From Streptomyces populi (GTDB lineage Bacteria > Actinomycetota > Actinomycetes > Streptomycetales > Streptomycetaceae): 64,000 bases of DNA. The position numbers and the translations under genes are program-made. Positions 47,336 through 56,197 of the stretch are shown here, piece by piece. Every line of letters starts with the position of its first letter. Within the stretch, counting starts at the first letter, position 1. Under the pieces are notes generated by a model. The model did no database searches and had not been told where the DNA came from. It worked only from the letters and a program-made list of their open reading frames with translations. The stretch is taken from NCBI RefSeq assembly GCF_002911015.1, contig NZ_KZ626869.1, positions 27,131 to 91,130 of the forward strand, written 5' to 3'.

Positions 47336-48819
47336 AACTGGATCCAGGTGGTCTTGAGTTCGGTGTACTTCTCCAGGGCGTGGGCCGACTTGTCGCGGCC
47401 GTTGCCCGACTGCTTCATGCCGCCGAAGGGGACGGTCAGGTCGCCCTCCTCGTAGCAGTTGACCCAGACCGTGCCGGCCCTCAGGGCGCGGGAGACCCGG
47501 TGCGCGGTGGAGAGGTCGGAGGTCCACAGGCCCGCGGCGAGGCCGTACTCGGTGTCGTTGGCCAGCCGTACGGCCTCGTCCAGGTCGTCGAACGTGAGGA
47601 CCGACAGGACCGGGCCGAAGATCTCCTCCCGGGCGAGCCTCGCGCCGGGGTCCACCCGGTCGAAGACGGTCGGTTCCAGGTAGCTGCCGCCGGTCTCGGC
47701 GAGGGTGCGGGAGCCGCCGGTGCGCAGCCGGGCGCCCTCGGCGAGCCCGTCGGCGATGTGCTCCCGTACACGGCCGAGGTGCGCTTCGCCGACGAGGGCG
47801 CCCATCTCGGTGGACGGGTCGAGGGGGTCGCCGATCCGCAGTTCGCGTGCCCGCCGTACGACCGCCTCGGTGACCTGTTCGGCGATCGAGGTGTGCACGA
47901 GGAGCCGGGAGGGGGCGGTGCACATCTCGCCCTGGTTGAAGAAGATGCCCCAGGCGGCGGTGGCGGCGGCCTTCTCCAGGTCCGGGGCGTCGGGAAGGAT
48001 GATGTTCGGTGACTTGCCGCCCAGTTCGAGCCATACACGCTTGAGGTTGGAGTCGGCGGCGTAGCGCAGGAAGTGGCGGCCGACGGCGGTGGAGCCGGTG
48101 AAGGCGAGGACGTCGACGTCCGGGTGGAGCCCGATCGCCCGGCCCGCGACCGGTCCGGTGCCGCCGACGACGTTGAGGACGCCCGGCGGCAGTCCGGCCT
48201 CGGTGGCGATCCGGCCCAGGAGGAGCGCGGACAGGGGCGAGTTCTCGGAGGGCTTGAGGACGACCGTGCAGCCGGCGGCGAGCGCGGGGGCGACCTTCCA
48301 GCCGGCGAGGGTGAGGGGGAAGTTCCACGGCACGACGGCGCCGACGACTCCGGCCGGTTCCCGGGTGACCAGGGCGAGCGCGTCCGCGGCGGTGTGCGGC
48401 GACTCGTCGGTGACCTTGTCGGCCAGTTGTCCGTACCAGCGGAAGGTGTTGATCAGGGCGCGCAGTTCGATCTCGTACGCGTCGGTGACGGGCTTTCCCA
48501 TCTCCAGGCTGACGGTGAGCGCGAGATCGGCGCGGCGCTCCTGGAGGAGGTCGGCGACGCGCAGCAGTGTCGCGCCTCGCTCGGCGGGCGAGAGGCGCGG
48601 CCAGGGGCCGGTGTCGAAGGCGCGGCGGGCGGCGGCGACGGCCGCGTCCACCTCGGCGGTGCCGGCGTCGGCGACCCGGGTGAGCACCTGGCCGTCGCGG
48701 GGCGAGACGGCGTCGAAGGCCGCTCCCGAGCCGTCCTCGTCGGCGCCGTCGATGTGATGGGCACCGGAAAGGTCCAGGGACTTGGCCCGGAGCAGCCATT
48801 CCTCATGGGTGATGTCCAT
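47332..48819 (-). CDS. Aldehyde dehydrogenase (PuuC-like)
   Basis: A 495-residue NAD(P)-dependent aldehyde dehydrogenase. Key elements are VVPWNFPLTLAGWKVAPALA, the Glu in LELGGKSPNI, the catalytic Cys in FFNQGEMCTAPSR and EEIFGPVLSV. Together with the overlapping hydrolase it resembles the gamma-glutamyl-gamma-aminobutyraldehyde dehydrogenase step of putrescine use, which is an inference from context. ATG 48819 has GGAGGT upstream. The first gene of a two-gene operon whose promoter region holds operator site 1, 23 bases before the start. Confidence 0.9.
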   Translation of the reverse strand: MDITHEEWLLRAKSLDLSGAHHIDGADEDGSGAAFDAVSPRDGQVLTRVADAGTAEVDAAVAAARRAFDTGPWPRLSPAERGATLLRVADLLQERRADLALTVSLEMGKPVTDAYEIELRALINTFRWYGQLADKVTDESPHTAADALALVTREPAGVVGAVVPWNFPLTLAGWKVAPALAAGCTVVLKPSENSPLSALLLGRIATEAGLPPGVLNVVGGTGPVAGRAIGLHPDVDVLAFTGSTAVGRHFLRYAADSNLKRVWLELGGKSPNIILPDAPDLEKAAATAAWGIFFNQGEMCTAPSRLLVHTSIAEQVTEAVVRRARELRIGDPLDPSTEMGALVGEAHLGRVREHIADGLAEGARLRTGGSRTLAETGGSYLEPTVFDRVDPGARLAREEIFGPVLSVLTFDDLDEAVRLANDTEYGLAAGLWTSDLSTAHRVSRALRAGTVWVNCYEEGDLTVPFGGMKQSGNGRDKSAHALEKYTELKTTWIQL

Positions 48820-48841
48820 CGTGCGGGGACCTCCAGAATCT

Positions 48842-48857
48842 CATTTGAATCCAAACG
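48842..48857. promoter_or_regulatory. Operator site 1 (CGTTTG-N4-CAAACG family)
   Basis: On the minus strand CGTTTGGATTCAAATG, 15 of 16 bases matching the consensus of four related sites. It lies between the divergent PuuC-like and amidotransferase genes and could control both. Confidence 0.75.
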
Positions 48858-48938
48858 ATAGAGTGGGCGCCGAGCGGGGGCAAGGGCTCCTGTCATCGAT
48901 TCGGCAGGCCGCGGACCCCGCGGGGAAGGGAGCGCCAC

Positions 48939-49649
48939 GTGCGCGCACTCGTCGTCCAGCACGACCACGTGACTGAGCCGGGGCTGGTCGGAGCCCGGCT
49001 CGAGGAGCGCGGGTACGACCTCACCGTCCTGACGGTCGTGCCCGAGCACCGCCATCACGCCCCGGACGTCGAGTTCGTCTTCCCCGAGGCCGGCGACTGG
49101 GACCTGATCGTGTCGCTCGGCGCCCCGTGGTCGGTGTACGACCGGGCGGCCGTCGGTTCCTGGATCGACGGCGAGCTGGCCCTCCTGCGCGAGGCCGACC
49201 GGCTCGGCGTCCCGGTGCTCGGCGTCTGCTTCGGCGCCCAGGCGCTGACCACCGCGCTCGGCGGCCGGGTGGAGGCGTCGCCGCGCCCCGAGATCGGCTG
49301 GGTCGAGGTCGCCACGGACGACCCGTCCCTGGTGGGGCCGGGCCCCTGGTTCCAGTGGCACTTCGACCGCTGTGTCCTGCCGCCGGGCGCCAAGGAGGTG
49401 GCCCGCAACGAGGTGTGCGTCCAGGCCTTCGAGACCGCGCACGGCCTGGGCGTGCAGTTCCACCCGGAGATCACCACCGCGATGGTGAGCGGCTGGATCG
49501 AGGCGGGCGGCGCGGAGCAGTGCGTCCGCCACGGCGTGGACCCCGGCGAGCTGCTGGAGCGGAGCCGGGCCATGGAGCCCATGGCCCGGACGAACGCCCG
49601 CCGACTGGTCGACGGCTTCCTCCGCCGGACGGCGGACCGGGCCGGCTGA
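48939..49649 (+). CDS. Class I glutamine amidotransferase-like hydrolase
   Basis: A 236-residue GATase1-fold protein. The nucleophilic Cys is in VLGVCFGAQALTTALGG, the His/Glu in LGVQFHPEIT, and the oxyanion strand is IVSLGAPWSV. It lacks a synthetase domain, so it is a stand-alone hydrolase or transferase. The nearest functional idea is hydrolysis of a gamma-glutamyl amide, as proposed for AtdA2-like enzymes of aniline breakdown, since a glutamine-synthetase-like ligase is in the same regulon. GTG 48939 has AGGGAG upstream. Single gene ending in a hairpin that overlaps its stop. Confidence 0.85.
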   Translation: MRALVVQHDHVTEPGLVGARLEERGYDLTVLTVVPEHRHHAPDVEFVFPEAGDWDLIVSLGAPWSVYDRAAVGSWIDGELALLREADRLGVPVLGVCFGAQALTTALGGRVEASPRPEIGWVEVATDDPSLVGPGPWFQWHFDRCVLPPGAKEVARNEVCVQAFETAHGLGVQFHPEITTAMVSGWIEAGGAEQCVRHGVDPGELLERSRAMEPMARTNARRLVDGFLRRTADRAG

Positions 49650-49658
49650 CCGGCCCGG
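49637..49658. terminator. Terminator overlapping the amidotransferase stop
   Basis: CCGGGCCGG/CCGGCCCGG, 9-bp stem with a 4-base loop that includes the TGA; the convergent permease gene stops 7 bases further on. Confidence 0.7.
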
Positions 49659-49664
49659 CGCGTG

Positions 49665-51134
49665 TCAGCCGCCGGCGGAACCGGCCTTGTCGCGGGTGAG
49701 CCGTGCGGCCACGACGCCCAGGACGAGGACGGCCGGGACGATCAGTTCGAGCACGAGGGCCGTACTGCTCTCACCGCCGATGAGCGTGGTGAAGTTCTGG
49801 ACGATCAGCCAGATCGCCCCGGCCACACCGAGGGCTCCCAGGGAGGGGGCGATCAGGGTGTTCCACGGCCGGGTGTCCAGGCGCTCGCGGCGGAAGAAGA
49901 CCACCACGGAGACCGAGGTCATCAGGTACAGCGCCATGATGCCGAGGACGGCCACGCCACTGCCCCACGAGAACAGGGTCAGCACCGGGTCCTCGCCGGC
50001 CAGCGCGAACGGGACGACCAGCAGGACCGCGACGGCCGTCTGGACCCGGCCGGCCACGCTGGGCGAGTGGCGGCTGTTGATCGACGACAGCGCCTTGGGC
50101 AGCAGTCCGTCGCGGCTGAGCGAGAACAGGTAGCGGTTGGCGGAGTTGTGGAAGGCGAGGATGCCGGCGAAGAGGGAGGTGGCCAGCAGGACGGGCAGGA
50201 CGTCGTTGACCCAGGTGCCGAACAGGTCGGCGATGGGCGCGAAGACGAAGCCCGTCGAGTCGCCGCTCTCCAGGGCCTTGCCCGCCGCCCCGGTCACCTT
50301 CGAGGGGCCGTAGGAGGAGACCAGCATCCAGGAGGCGAAGCCGAAGAAGCCGGTGACGAAGGCGACGGCCGCGTAGGTGGCCCGCGGGACGGTCTTGCGG
50401 GGTTCGCGCGCCTCCTCGCCGTAGATCGCGGTGGCCTCGAAGCCGATCATCGACGCCACGGCGAACATCAGCGCCACGCCCGGAGCGCCGTCGAACGCCG
50501 CGCTCGGGGAGAAGGACTCGGTGAAGGCCAGCCCCTCGGGCCCGCCCCCCTTGAAGAAGGTGACCAGCGCGAAGACGCTCAGGATGCTGAACTCCGCCAG
50601 GACGAAGACGGCCAGCACCTTCGCGCCCATCTCGATGCCCGCGCTTCCGAGCACCTGGACGATCACCATCGTGACCAGGGCACAGGCCCACCAGGGCACG
50701 TCCACCCCGGTGTAGTGCGCGAGCAGGCCGTTGACGGTCGCCCCGTACAGGCCGTACATGGCCGCCTGTATCGCGCAGTACGCGAACAGCGCGACCCCGG
50801 CGCTGCCGGTGCCGACCGTCCGGCCGAGGCCCTTGCCGATGTACGTGTAGAAGGCGCCGGCGTCCACGACGTGCCGGCCCATCGCCACGAAGCCGACGGA
50901 GAAGAGCAGTGTGATCAGGCCCGCCACCACGTAGGCGGCGGGCGCCCCCGCGCCGTTGCCCACGCCGACGGCGATGGGCACGGCACCCGCGACGCCGGTC
51001 AGCGGCGCCTGGGCGGAGAGGACGAAGAAGAGAATGCCCAGAACGCCGAGCGAATTGGGCTTGAGCCTGCCTGCCGTGGGGGCGTCGGGCGCGGTCTGGT
51101 TCACGACCGCGGTCTGACTGTCCACTCGGATCAC
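49665..51134 (-). CDS. APC family amino acid/amine permease
   Basis: A 489-residue integral membrane protein with about 12 helices (LGVLGILFFVLSAQAPLTGV, AYVVAGLITLLFSVGFVAMG, ASMIGFEATAIYGEEAREPR, FAGILAFHNSANRYLFSLSR). The GFE-x-x-A-x-x-x-EEA segment in helix 6 and surrounding loop is typical of APC amino acid or amine permeases. It presumably imports the substrate of the regulon. Operator site 2 lies 24 bases before its start. GTG 51134 is used; the GTG at 51125 has better AGG spacing and is an alternative. Confidence 0.9.
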   Translation of the reverse strand: MIRVDSQTAVVNQTAPDAPTAGRLKPNSLGVLGILFFVLSAQAPLTGVAGAVPIAVGVGNGAGAPAAYVVAGLITLLFSVGFVAMGRHVVDAGAFYTYIGKGLGRTVGTGSAGVALFAYCAIQAAMYGLYGATVNGLLAHYTGVDVPWWACALVTMVIVQVLGSAGIEMGAKVLAVFVLAEFSILSVFALVTFFKGGGPEGLAFTESFSPSAAFDGAPGVALMFAVASMIGFEATAIYGEEAREPRKTVPRATYAAVAFVTGFFGFASWMLVSSYGPSKVTGAAGKALESGDSTGFVFAPIADLFGTWVNDVLPVLLATSLFAGILAFHNSANRYLFSLSRDGLLPKALSSINSRHSPSVAGRVQTAVAVLLVVPFALAGEDPVLTLFSWGSGVAVLGIMALYLMTSVSVVVFFRRERLDTRPWNTLIAPSLGALGVAGAIWLIVQNFTTLIGGESSTALVLELIVPAVLVLGVVAARLTRDKAGSAGG

Positions 51135-51157
51135 CTGCCAGTGAGGAAAGAGGGATT

Positions 51158-51173
51158 CGTTTCAGGCCAAACG
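51158..51173. promoter_or_regulatory. Operator site 2 (CGTTTG-N4-CAAACG family)
   Basis: CGTTTCAGGCCAAACG, between the TetR terminator and the permease start. An extra half-site CGTTTG lies at 51202-51207. Confidence 0.75.
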
Positions 51174-51248
51174 AGTTGCCTCATACTGGGCTGGAACTAT
51201 CCGTTTGACAAGGGCCTGAGCCCGGTTTCCCGGCACCGAATGCGCAAA

Positions 51249-51273
51249 GCCCCGGACGGCAGCCGTCCGGGGC
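51249..51273 (-). terminator. Terminator of the TetR gene
   Basis: Perfect 12-bp stem GCCCCGGACGGC/GCCGTCCGGGGC around a single A, 23 bases after the TetR stop on the minus strand, insulating the permease promoter. Confidence 0.8.
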
Positions 51274-51296
51274 CATGGAACGCGCAGGTCAGAGCG

Positions 51297-51923
51297 TCAG
51301 TCCCGACTCTCGGCGCCGGTGTCCGACCGGTCCTGCAGCAGCCGGAGCAGCGAGCGCAGCTCCTCGACGGCGGCGTCGGTGATCTCGGGGCCGCCGAAGA
51401 CGAGCTGGTGCAGCACCAGGCCGTCGAGGGCGGCGAAGACGAGCCGGGTGAGCGGCTGCCCGGCACCGTCGGGCAGCATGCGGGACAGTTCCCGTCCGGT
51501 GGCGTCGAAGTACTCGTCGTACAGCGCGCGCAGATGCGGGAGCAGTTCGGGACGGCGCCTGGCCTCCAGCAGCAGCTCGTACTGGAACGACTGGATGTCC
51601 GGGTCGGCCGTGACCATCTCGGAGACGCCCACCGAGAAGTCCTCGACCTTGCCGGTGCCGGGTTCGAGCGCGCTGGTGTTCAGGGAGGTGCGGATCGCGT
51701 GGGCGACCGCCTCCTCGATGAGGGCGTCCCGGGAACCGAAGTGGTGCACCACGAGACCGTGCGTGGTGCCGGCCTCCTCCGCCACGGCCCGGTAGGTGAG
51801 CCGGCGCAGCCCGCCCCGGGCCACGACCCGCACGGCGGCGTTGAGCAGGGCTTCGCGGCCCTCCCCGTAGTTCATGCGCCGGCGCGGCTTGCGGCCCTCA
51901 GGAGTCTCGGCGGTTTCGGTCAT
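51297..51923 (-). CDS. TetR family regulator, likely controller of the catabolic block
   Basis: A 208-residue TetR protein with the N-terminal helix-turn-helix REALLNAAVRVVARGGLRRL, TYRAVAEEAGTTHGLVVHHF, GSRDALIEEA, and a C-terminal all-helical ligand domain. It is the only regulator gene inside the block between 46.6 and 60.8 kb, placed between the aromatic operon and the permease. The four 16-bp palindromes around it have the size expected of a TetR site, so it is the natural candidate to bind them; that is inference. ATG 51923 has AGGG upstream. No operator copy was found directly before it, so it may be read from the upstream operon or be constitutive. Confidence 0.9.
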   Translation of the reverse strand: MTETAETPEGRKPRRRMNYGEGREALLNAAVRVVARGGLRRLTYRAVAEEAGTTHGLVVHHFGSRDALIEEAVAHAIRTSLNTSALEPGTGKVEDFSVGVSEMVTADPDIQSFQYELLLEARRRPELLPHLRALYDEYFDATGRELSRMLPDGAGQPLTRLVFAALDGLVLHQLVFGGPEITDAAVEELRSLLRLLQDRSDTGAESRD

Positions 51924-52078
51924 GGCCCCGACCCTACCCGCCTGCTCACGGCCCCCGGCGCGGACCGGCACGGGCCCCGCGGGCGCGCCGGTGCCGGGCT
52001 CGGCGCGCCGTGTCGTGGAGCGCCGCGCCGGGCGGCTCGTGCCGTCCTGCCCGGCGCGGCGCCCTCGTGCGGTGGACA

Positions 52079-52924
52079 TCAGCGCCGGGGCGGGCGGATG
52101 CCGCGGAACTCCCAGTCCCCGCCGAGCGCGGTGGACAGGACCTCTTCGGACTCGGTGGGCTGGGCGCCGACGTCGGTGCGGATCGCGGTCGGGCCGGTCA
52201 CGATGTGGTTGGTGAGCCGCCCGAGGCCCTCGACCTCGACCTCGACGACGTCACCGGGCTGTACGGGGCGGGAGTTGGCCGGGGTGCCCGACAGCAGCAC
52301 GTCGCCGGGGTGGAGGGTGATGGTGCGGGCGATGTCGGCGACGAGGTAGTGCATGTCCCACTGCATCTCGTCGGTCGAACCGTCCTGGACCACCTCGCCG
52401 TTGACGTAGGTGCGCAGGCTCTTGCCGCGGAAGTCCCAGTCGGTGACCAGGCCGGGGCCGAGCGGGCAGAGGGTGTCGGAGCCCTTGACGCGGAGCATGG
52501 AGCCGGCGTCGGTGTCCCGGAAGTCGTGCAGGCCGTAGTCGTTGGCGACGGTGTAGCCCGCGATGTACTCCCCCGCCTCTTCCGGGGAGATGTTCCGCGC
52601 GGTCCTCCCGATGACGATGGCGACCTCGCCCTCGTAGTTGAGCCACTTGCAGCCCTCGGGGCGGACGATGGCGCCCTTGTGGGAGTTGAGGGCCGAGGTC
52701 GGCTTGTGGAAGTACGTGGGCGTGGGCGGGAGTTCGATGCCGAACTCGTCGACGCGGCTCTGGTGGTTGAGGTGGACGGCGATCACCTTGGAGGGGACGA
52801 CCGGGGGCAGGTGGTGGGCCTCCTCCGTCTTGACGCGGCGGCCGTCACCGGCGACGAGTTCGTCCCCGTCGACGGTGACCTGGACGGCGGCGCCGTCCAG
52901 GAGGATGCGGCGGTACTCGGGCAT
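52079..52924 (-). CDS. Fumarylacetoacetate hydrolase family protein (HpaG-like)
   Basis: A 281-residue FAH-fold enzyme. The metal site motif is in WLNYEGEVAIVIGRTARNI (E-x-E-type acidic residues), with VIAVHLNHQSRVDEF, PTYFHKPTSALNSH and LHPGDVLLSGTPANSRPVQ. Members of this subfamily decarboxylate or isomerise ring-cleavage products such as 2-oxohept-3-ene-dioate in the homoprotocatechuate pathway. It is the last gene of a six-gene operon that also encodes the ring-cleaving dioxygenase and dehydrogenase, 12 bases after the dioxygenase stop. Confidence 0.88.
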   Translation of the reverse strand: MPEYRRILLDGAAVQVTVDGDELVAGDGRRVKTEEAHHLPPVVPSKVIAVHLNHQSRVDEFGIELPPTPTYFHKPTSALNSHKGAIVRPEGCKWLNYEGEVAIVIGRTARNISPEEAGEYIAGYTVANDYGLHDFRDTDAGSMLRVKGSDTLCPLGPGLVTDWDFRGKSLRTYVNGEVVQDGSTDEMQWDMHYLVADIARTITLHPGDVLLSGTPANSRPVQPGDVVEVEVEGLGRLTNHIVTGPTAIRTDVGAQPTESEEVLSTALGGDWEFRGIRPPRR

Positions 52925-52936
52925 GGAGGTGCCTTT

Positions 52937-53872
52937 CTAGGCTCGACGGTGCGGGTTGTGGGGTGCGGGCGCCGCGGGGGTCCCCGCGCCGGTCCAGCCG
53001 CCGGCCGGACGGTCGAACCAGAGGTGGACCTGGCCGGTACCGATGGAGTTCTCGTACGCGCCGTACTGGCGGGCCGTGGCGACGCAGGCCCCTTCGCCGA
53101 GGGCGCCGGCCATCATCAGGTAGTGGAAGAACTTCGCCTCGGGCTTGTACTTCCAGAACTCGTCCATGGTGTCGAGGACCTTGTCGTGGCGGCCCTCCTT
53201 GAACCAGGCGATGCGCTCCAGGTCGGCCTCGCGCGCCTCGGGCGTGAAGATGTGCGCCGGGTCGCTGGACTCGTGGTCGCGCAGTTCGCGCAGTGGCCAG
53301 AAGGTGTGCGAGAGGGCGCCGGAGGCGATCAGCAGCACCCGGCGGCCGGGGGTGGCGGCGATGCCGTCGGCGAGGGCGCGGCCGAGACGGAGGTGGTCCT
53401 CCATGTCGCCGGTCTGGCACACCCCGATGGTCACCCACCGCTTGTCGGGCAGCCCCTCGCCGAGGAACTTCCAGAGGTTGATGGTGGCGTAGTAGACCGG
53501 CAGGTACGCGTCGTCGATCGCGGTGATCCAGGTGCCGTGCTTGTCGGCGAACCTCGCGATGTTGTGGGCGAGTTCGGGGTCGCCCGGATAGTCGTACGGC
53601 ATCCGGCTCATGCCGCGCGGCAGTTCCTCGGAGGTGAACAGGCCGGCCCTGCGGTCCTGCGCGGTGGCGACGAACTCGACGGTGGTCGCCCAGTGCGAGT
53701 CGAGGACCACGACGGTGTCGTAGTCGTCGCGCTCGAAGACCTCCTTGCGCAGCTCCTCCAGGCCGGTGACGAGGGTGATCTCCTTGCCCTCGTTCAGCTC
53801 CAGCCGGATCTCCTCGGGGAGCACGATGGTGGGGACGTGGGCGAGGAGTCCCGCCCCGACGATCTCACCCAT
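52937..53872 (-). CDS. LigB-type extradiol ring-cleavage dioxygenase
   Basis: A 311-residue class III extradiol dioxygenase that would cleave a catechol-type ring using Fe(II). Candidate metal ligands are the His in AGLLAHVPTI, the His in VVVLDSHWATTVEF, and a later Glu; LLIASGALSHTFWPL carries the conserved catalytic His. The closest functional class by context is 3,4-dihydroxyphenylacetate 2,3-dioxygenase, since HpaE-like and HpaG-like genes flank it. Its start overlaps the dehydrogenase stop by 8 bases. This enzyme makes an aromatic, catecholic intermediate in the pathway very likely. Confidence 0.88.
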   Translation of the reverse strand: MGEIVGAGLLAHVPTIVLPEEIRLELNEGKEITLVTGLEELRKEVFERDDYDTVVVLDSHWATTVEFVATAQDRRAGLFTSEELPRGMSRMPYDYPGDPELAHNIARFADKHGTWITAIDDAYLPVYYATINLWKFLGEGLPDKRWVTIGVCQTGDMEDHLRLGRALADGIAATPGRRVLLIASGALSHTFWPLRELRDHESSDPAHIFTPEAREADLERIAWFKEGRHDKVLDTMDEFWKYKPEAKFFHYLMMAGALGEGACVATARQYGAYENSIGTGQVHLWFDRPAGGWTGAGTPAAPAPHNPHRRA

Positions 53873-55328
53873 GGTCCTTCCATCCCTTCGGGGCGGTGAC
53901 GGTGTTCTTCAGGTCGCAGTAGAAGTCGAAGCTCCAGGTGCCGCCCTCGCGGCCGACGCCGGAGTGCCGGGAGCCGCCGAAGGGGGCCTGGAGGTCGCGC
54001 ACGAAGAAGCAGTTGACCCAGACCGTGCCCGCGACGAGCCGTTCGGTGACGCGGGCGGCCCGGTCGCGGTCGCCGGTGGCGAGGGTGGCGGCGAGCCCGA
54101 AGCGGGTGTCGTTGGCGAGCTGAACGGCCTCGTCCTCGGTGGTGAAGGTCTGGAGGGTCAGGACGGGACCGAAGACCTCCTCCTGGACGATCTCGGAGTC
54201 CTGGGCGACGTCGGTGAGCAGGGTCGGGGCGTAGTACTGGCCCTCTCCCCGGTGGCCGCCGACGACCGCGCGGGCGCCCGCGTCGAGGGCGCGGCGCACG
54301 AAGCCGTCGATCTTCTCCAGCTGCCGCTCGTGGATGTTGGGGCCGATGTCGGTGGCCTCGTCGCGCGGGTCGCCCTGCACGATCGTCGCGGCCTTCTCCG
54401 CGAACCGGCGGGTGAACTCCTCCGCGACGGACTCCTCGACCAGGATGCGGGTCGCGGCGAGGCAGACCTGGCCCGCGTTGTCGTACTGCTCGACGGCGAG
54501 GTCGACGGCGAGGTCGAGGTCGGCGTCCGCGAAGACCAGCAGGGGTGACTTGCCGCCGAGTTCGAGGCTGAGCGGGGTGAGGTTCGCGGCCGCCGACGCG
54601 GTGATCCGCTTGGCCGTCGGCACGGAACCGGTGAAGCTGATGCGGCGCACGTCGGGGTGCGAGGTGAGGGCGTCACCGATCTCGGAGCCGTAGCCCTGGA
54701 CGATGTTGAGGACGCCGGCGGGCAGTCCGGCCTCGGCGGCGATGTCCGCGAGCAGGGACGCGGTCAGCGGGGTCCACTCGGCGGGCTTGAGGACGACCGT
54801 GTTGCCGGCGGCGAGGGCCGGGGCGACCTTCCAGGTCGACAGCATCAGCGGCGCGTTCCACGGGGTGATGAGCACCGAGGGGCCCGCCGGGTCCCAGGAC
54901 ACGTGGTTGGTGTGGCCGCGGGTCTCGAAGTCCCCGTGCTCCAGGTTCAGGAGCCAGTCGGCGAAGAAGCGGAAGTTGTGGGCGACGCGCGGCATCACGC
55001 CCCGGCGGTGCGAGCGCAGCAGAGCGCCGTTGTCGGTGGTCTCGACGATCGCCAGGTCCTCGATCCGCTTCTCCACGCCGTCCGCGATCGCGTGCAGCAG
55101 GCGGGCGCGTTCGGCGACCGGGGTGGCGGCCCAGGCGGGGAAGGCGGCCTTCGCGGCGGCCACCGCGGCGGCGGCCTCGGCCTCGGTGCCGCGGGAGATC
55201 TCACCGATGACGCTTCCGTCGATCGGCGAGACATCGGTGAACGTCTCGGCGGAGGCGACGCGTTCGCCGCCGATCCAGTGCCGGGTGTCGACGGCGACCC
55301 CGGCCACCGTGAGGGTGTGCTCGGTCAT
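53865..55328 (-). CDS. Aldehyde dehydrogenase (HpaE-like)
   Basis: A 487-residue NAD-dependent aldehyde dehydrogenase with LITPWNAPLMLSTWKVAPAL, the Glu in LSLELGGKSPLLV, the catalytic Cys in YDNAGQVCLAATR and EEVFGPVLTLQTF. Length and features (NAGQ-C-LA) match the 5-carboxymethyl-2-hydroxymuconate semialdehyde dehydrogenase group, which oxidises the direct product of homoprotocatechuate ring cleavage. ATG 55328 has GGAG upstream; the dioxygenase gene overlaps its end. Confidence 0.88.
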   Translation of the reverse strand: MTEHTLTVAGVAVDTRHWIGGERVASAETFTDVSPIDGSVIGEISRGTEAEAAAAVAAAKAAFPAWAATPVAERARLLHAIADGVEKRIEDLAIVETTDNGALLRSHRRGVMPRVAHNFRFFADWLLNLEHGDFETRGHTNHVSWDPAGPSVLITPWNAPLMLSTWKVAPALAAGNTVVLKPAEWTPLTASLLADIAAEAGLPAGVLNIVQGYGSEIGDALTSHPDVRRISFTGSVPTAKRITASAAANLTPLSLELGGKSPLLVFADADLDLAVDLAVEQYDNAGQVCLAATRILVEESVAEEFTRRFAEKAATIVQGDPRDEATDIGPNIHERQLEKIDGFVRRALDAGARAVVGGHRGEGQYYAPTLLTDVAQDSEIVQEEVFGPVLTLQTFTTEDEAVQLANDTRFGLAATLATGDRDRAARVTERLVAGTVWVNCFFVRDLQAPFGGSRHSGVGREGGTWSFDFYCDLKNTVTAPKGWKDHG

Positions 55329-55368
55329 GTCCGGACTCCAAGTCCTGTGGTGGATAAGGTGGTCAGGG

Positions 55369-56175
55369 TCACTCGGCGCCGGAGGTGCCGGACTCCAGGA
55401 GGCGTCCGCCGTCCCAGACGACGCCGACCTGCCGGTAGTAGGCGGCGATCGGCTCGCGGATCTCCAGGCGGGCCAGTTCCTCGGTGGGCGCCTCGAACAG
55501 GGTCAGGTCCGCGTCGCCGACCCAGGGCTGTCCGCCCTCGAAGGAGGCGGCGCCGGTCTCGATCAGTTCGTCGAGCGCGAGGCCCTTGCCCTTCTCGACG
55601 GAGGGCAGCCAGCGGTGGTGGGCCATGGGGTGGCCGTTGACGAAGCCGTTGGTCTCGGACGGCTCCCGCAGGGTCACCACGGCCTCGGCGAGACGCCGGT
55701 CGGCGGCGGCGAGGGTGGCGCCGAAGCGGGCGCCGGCCTCGATGCGCGGGGCCGGGCCGTAGGGGTGCGGGCGGGTCTGGTGGATCGAGCCGAGCTTCTT
55801 CGGGTAGCCCTGGTGGAGTCCGCGGGCGATGGCGAAGTCCTTGTCGACCCAGATGTAGACGCAGCGGGTGTAGGTCTGTCCCCGGTACTTGCAGCGGACG
55901 ACCGCGAAGGCCTCCTTGTACTGGGCGCGGACGGGATCGAGCAGTTCCTCGGCGGAGGTGGAGCAGGACTGCCAGTCGGCCCAGATCAGCGCGACCGCGC
56001 CCGGGTCCTCGTCCGCCAGTTCCAGCGGCTCGGGCAGGAGTTCGCGTACGCGGGCGGGGTCCGTGCGGTACTCGACGGTGAGCAGGTCGCCGGAGTAGCG
56101 CCACGGCGGCGACGGGATCAGCGACGAGGAACCGGTCGCCGTCTTGGGGTGGAAGTAGCCACGGACAGGGGACAT
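55369..56175 (-). CDS. Acetoacetate decarboxylase family protein
   Basis: A 268-residue ADC-fold enzyme. GLHQGYPKKLGSIHQTRPHP contains the paired Lys of the Schiff-base site (PKK) and PPWRYSGDLLTVEYRTDP is the family N-terminus; PLELADEDPGAVALIWADWQ follows. Relatives include decarboxylases and aldolase-dehydratases acting on 2-oxo or 3-oxo acids. Here it may handle a ring-fission product after the FAH-type step, in place of the missing HpaF, HpaH or HpaI genes. ATG 56175 has AAGGA upstream. Operon neighbours are spaced by 22 and 40 bases. Confidence 0.87.
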   Translation of the reverse strand: MSPVRGYFHPKTATGSSSLIPSPPWRYSGDLLTVEYRTDPARVRELLPEPLELADEDPGAVALIWADWQSCSTSAEELLDPVRAQYKEAFAVVRCKYRGQTYTRCVYIWVDKDFAIARGLHQGYPKKLGSIHQTRPHPYGPAPRIEAGARFGATLAAADRRLAEAVVTLREPSETNGFVNGHPMAHHRWLPSVEKGKGLALDELIETGAASFEGGQPWVGDADLTLFEAPTEELARLEIREPIAAYYRQVGVVWDGGRLLESGTSGAE

Positions 56176-56197
56176 AGCGGGGATTCCTTACGCTTCG

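Noticed and set aside
48939..49649. GMP synthase or other biosynthetic amidotransferase subunit
   Set aside because: No synthetase partner nearby, and context is catabolic; left as a stand-alone hydrolase.
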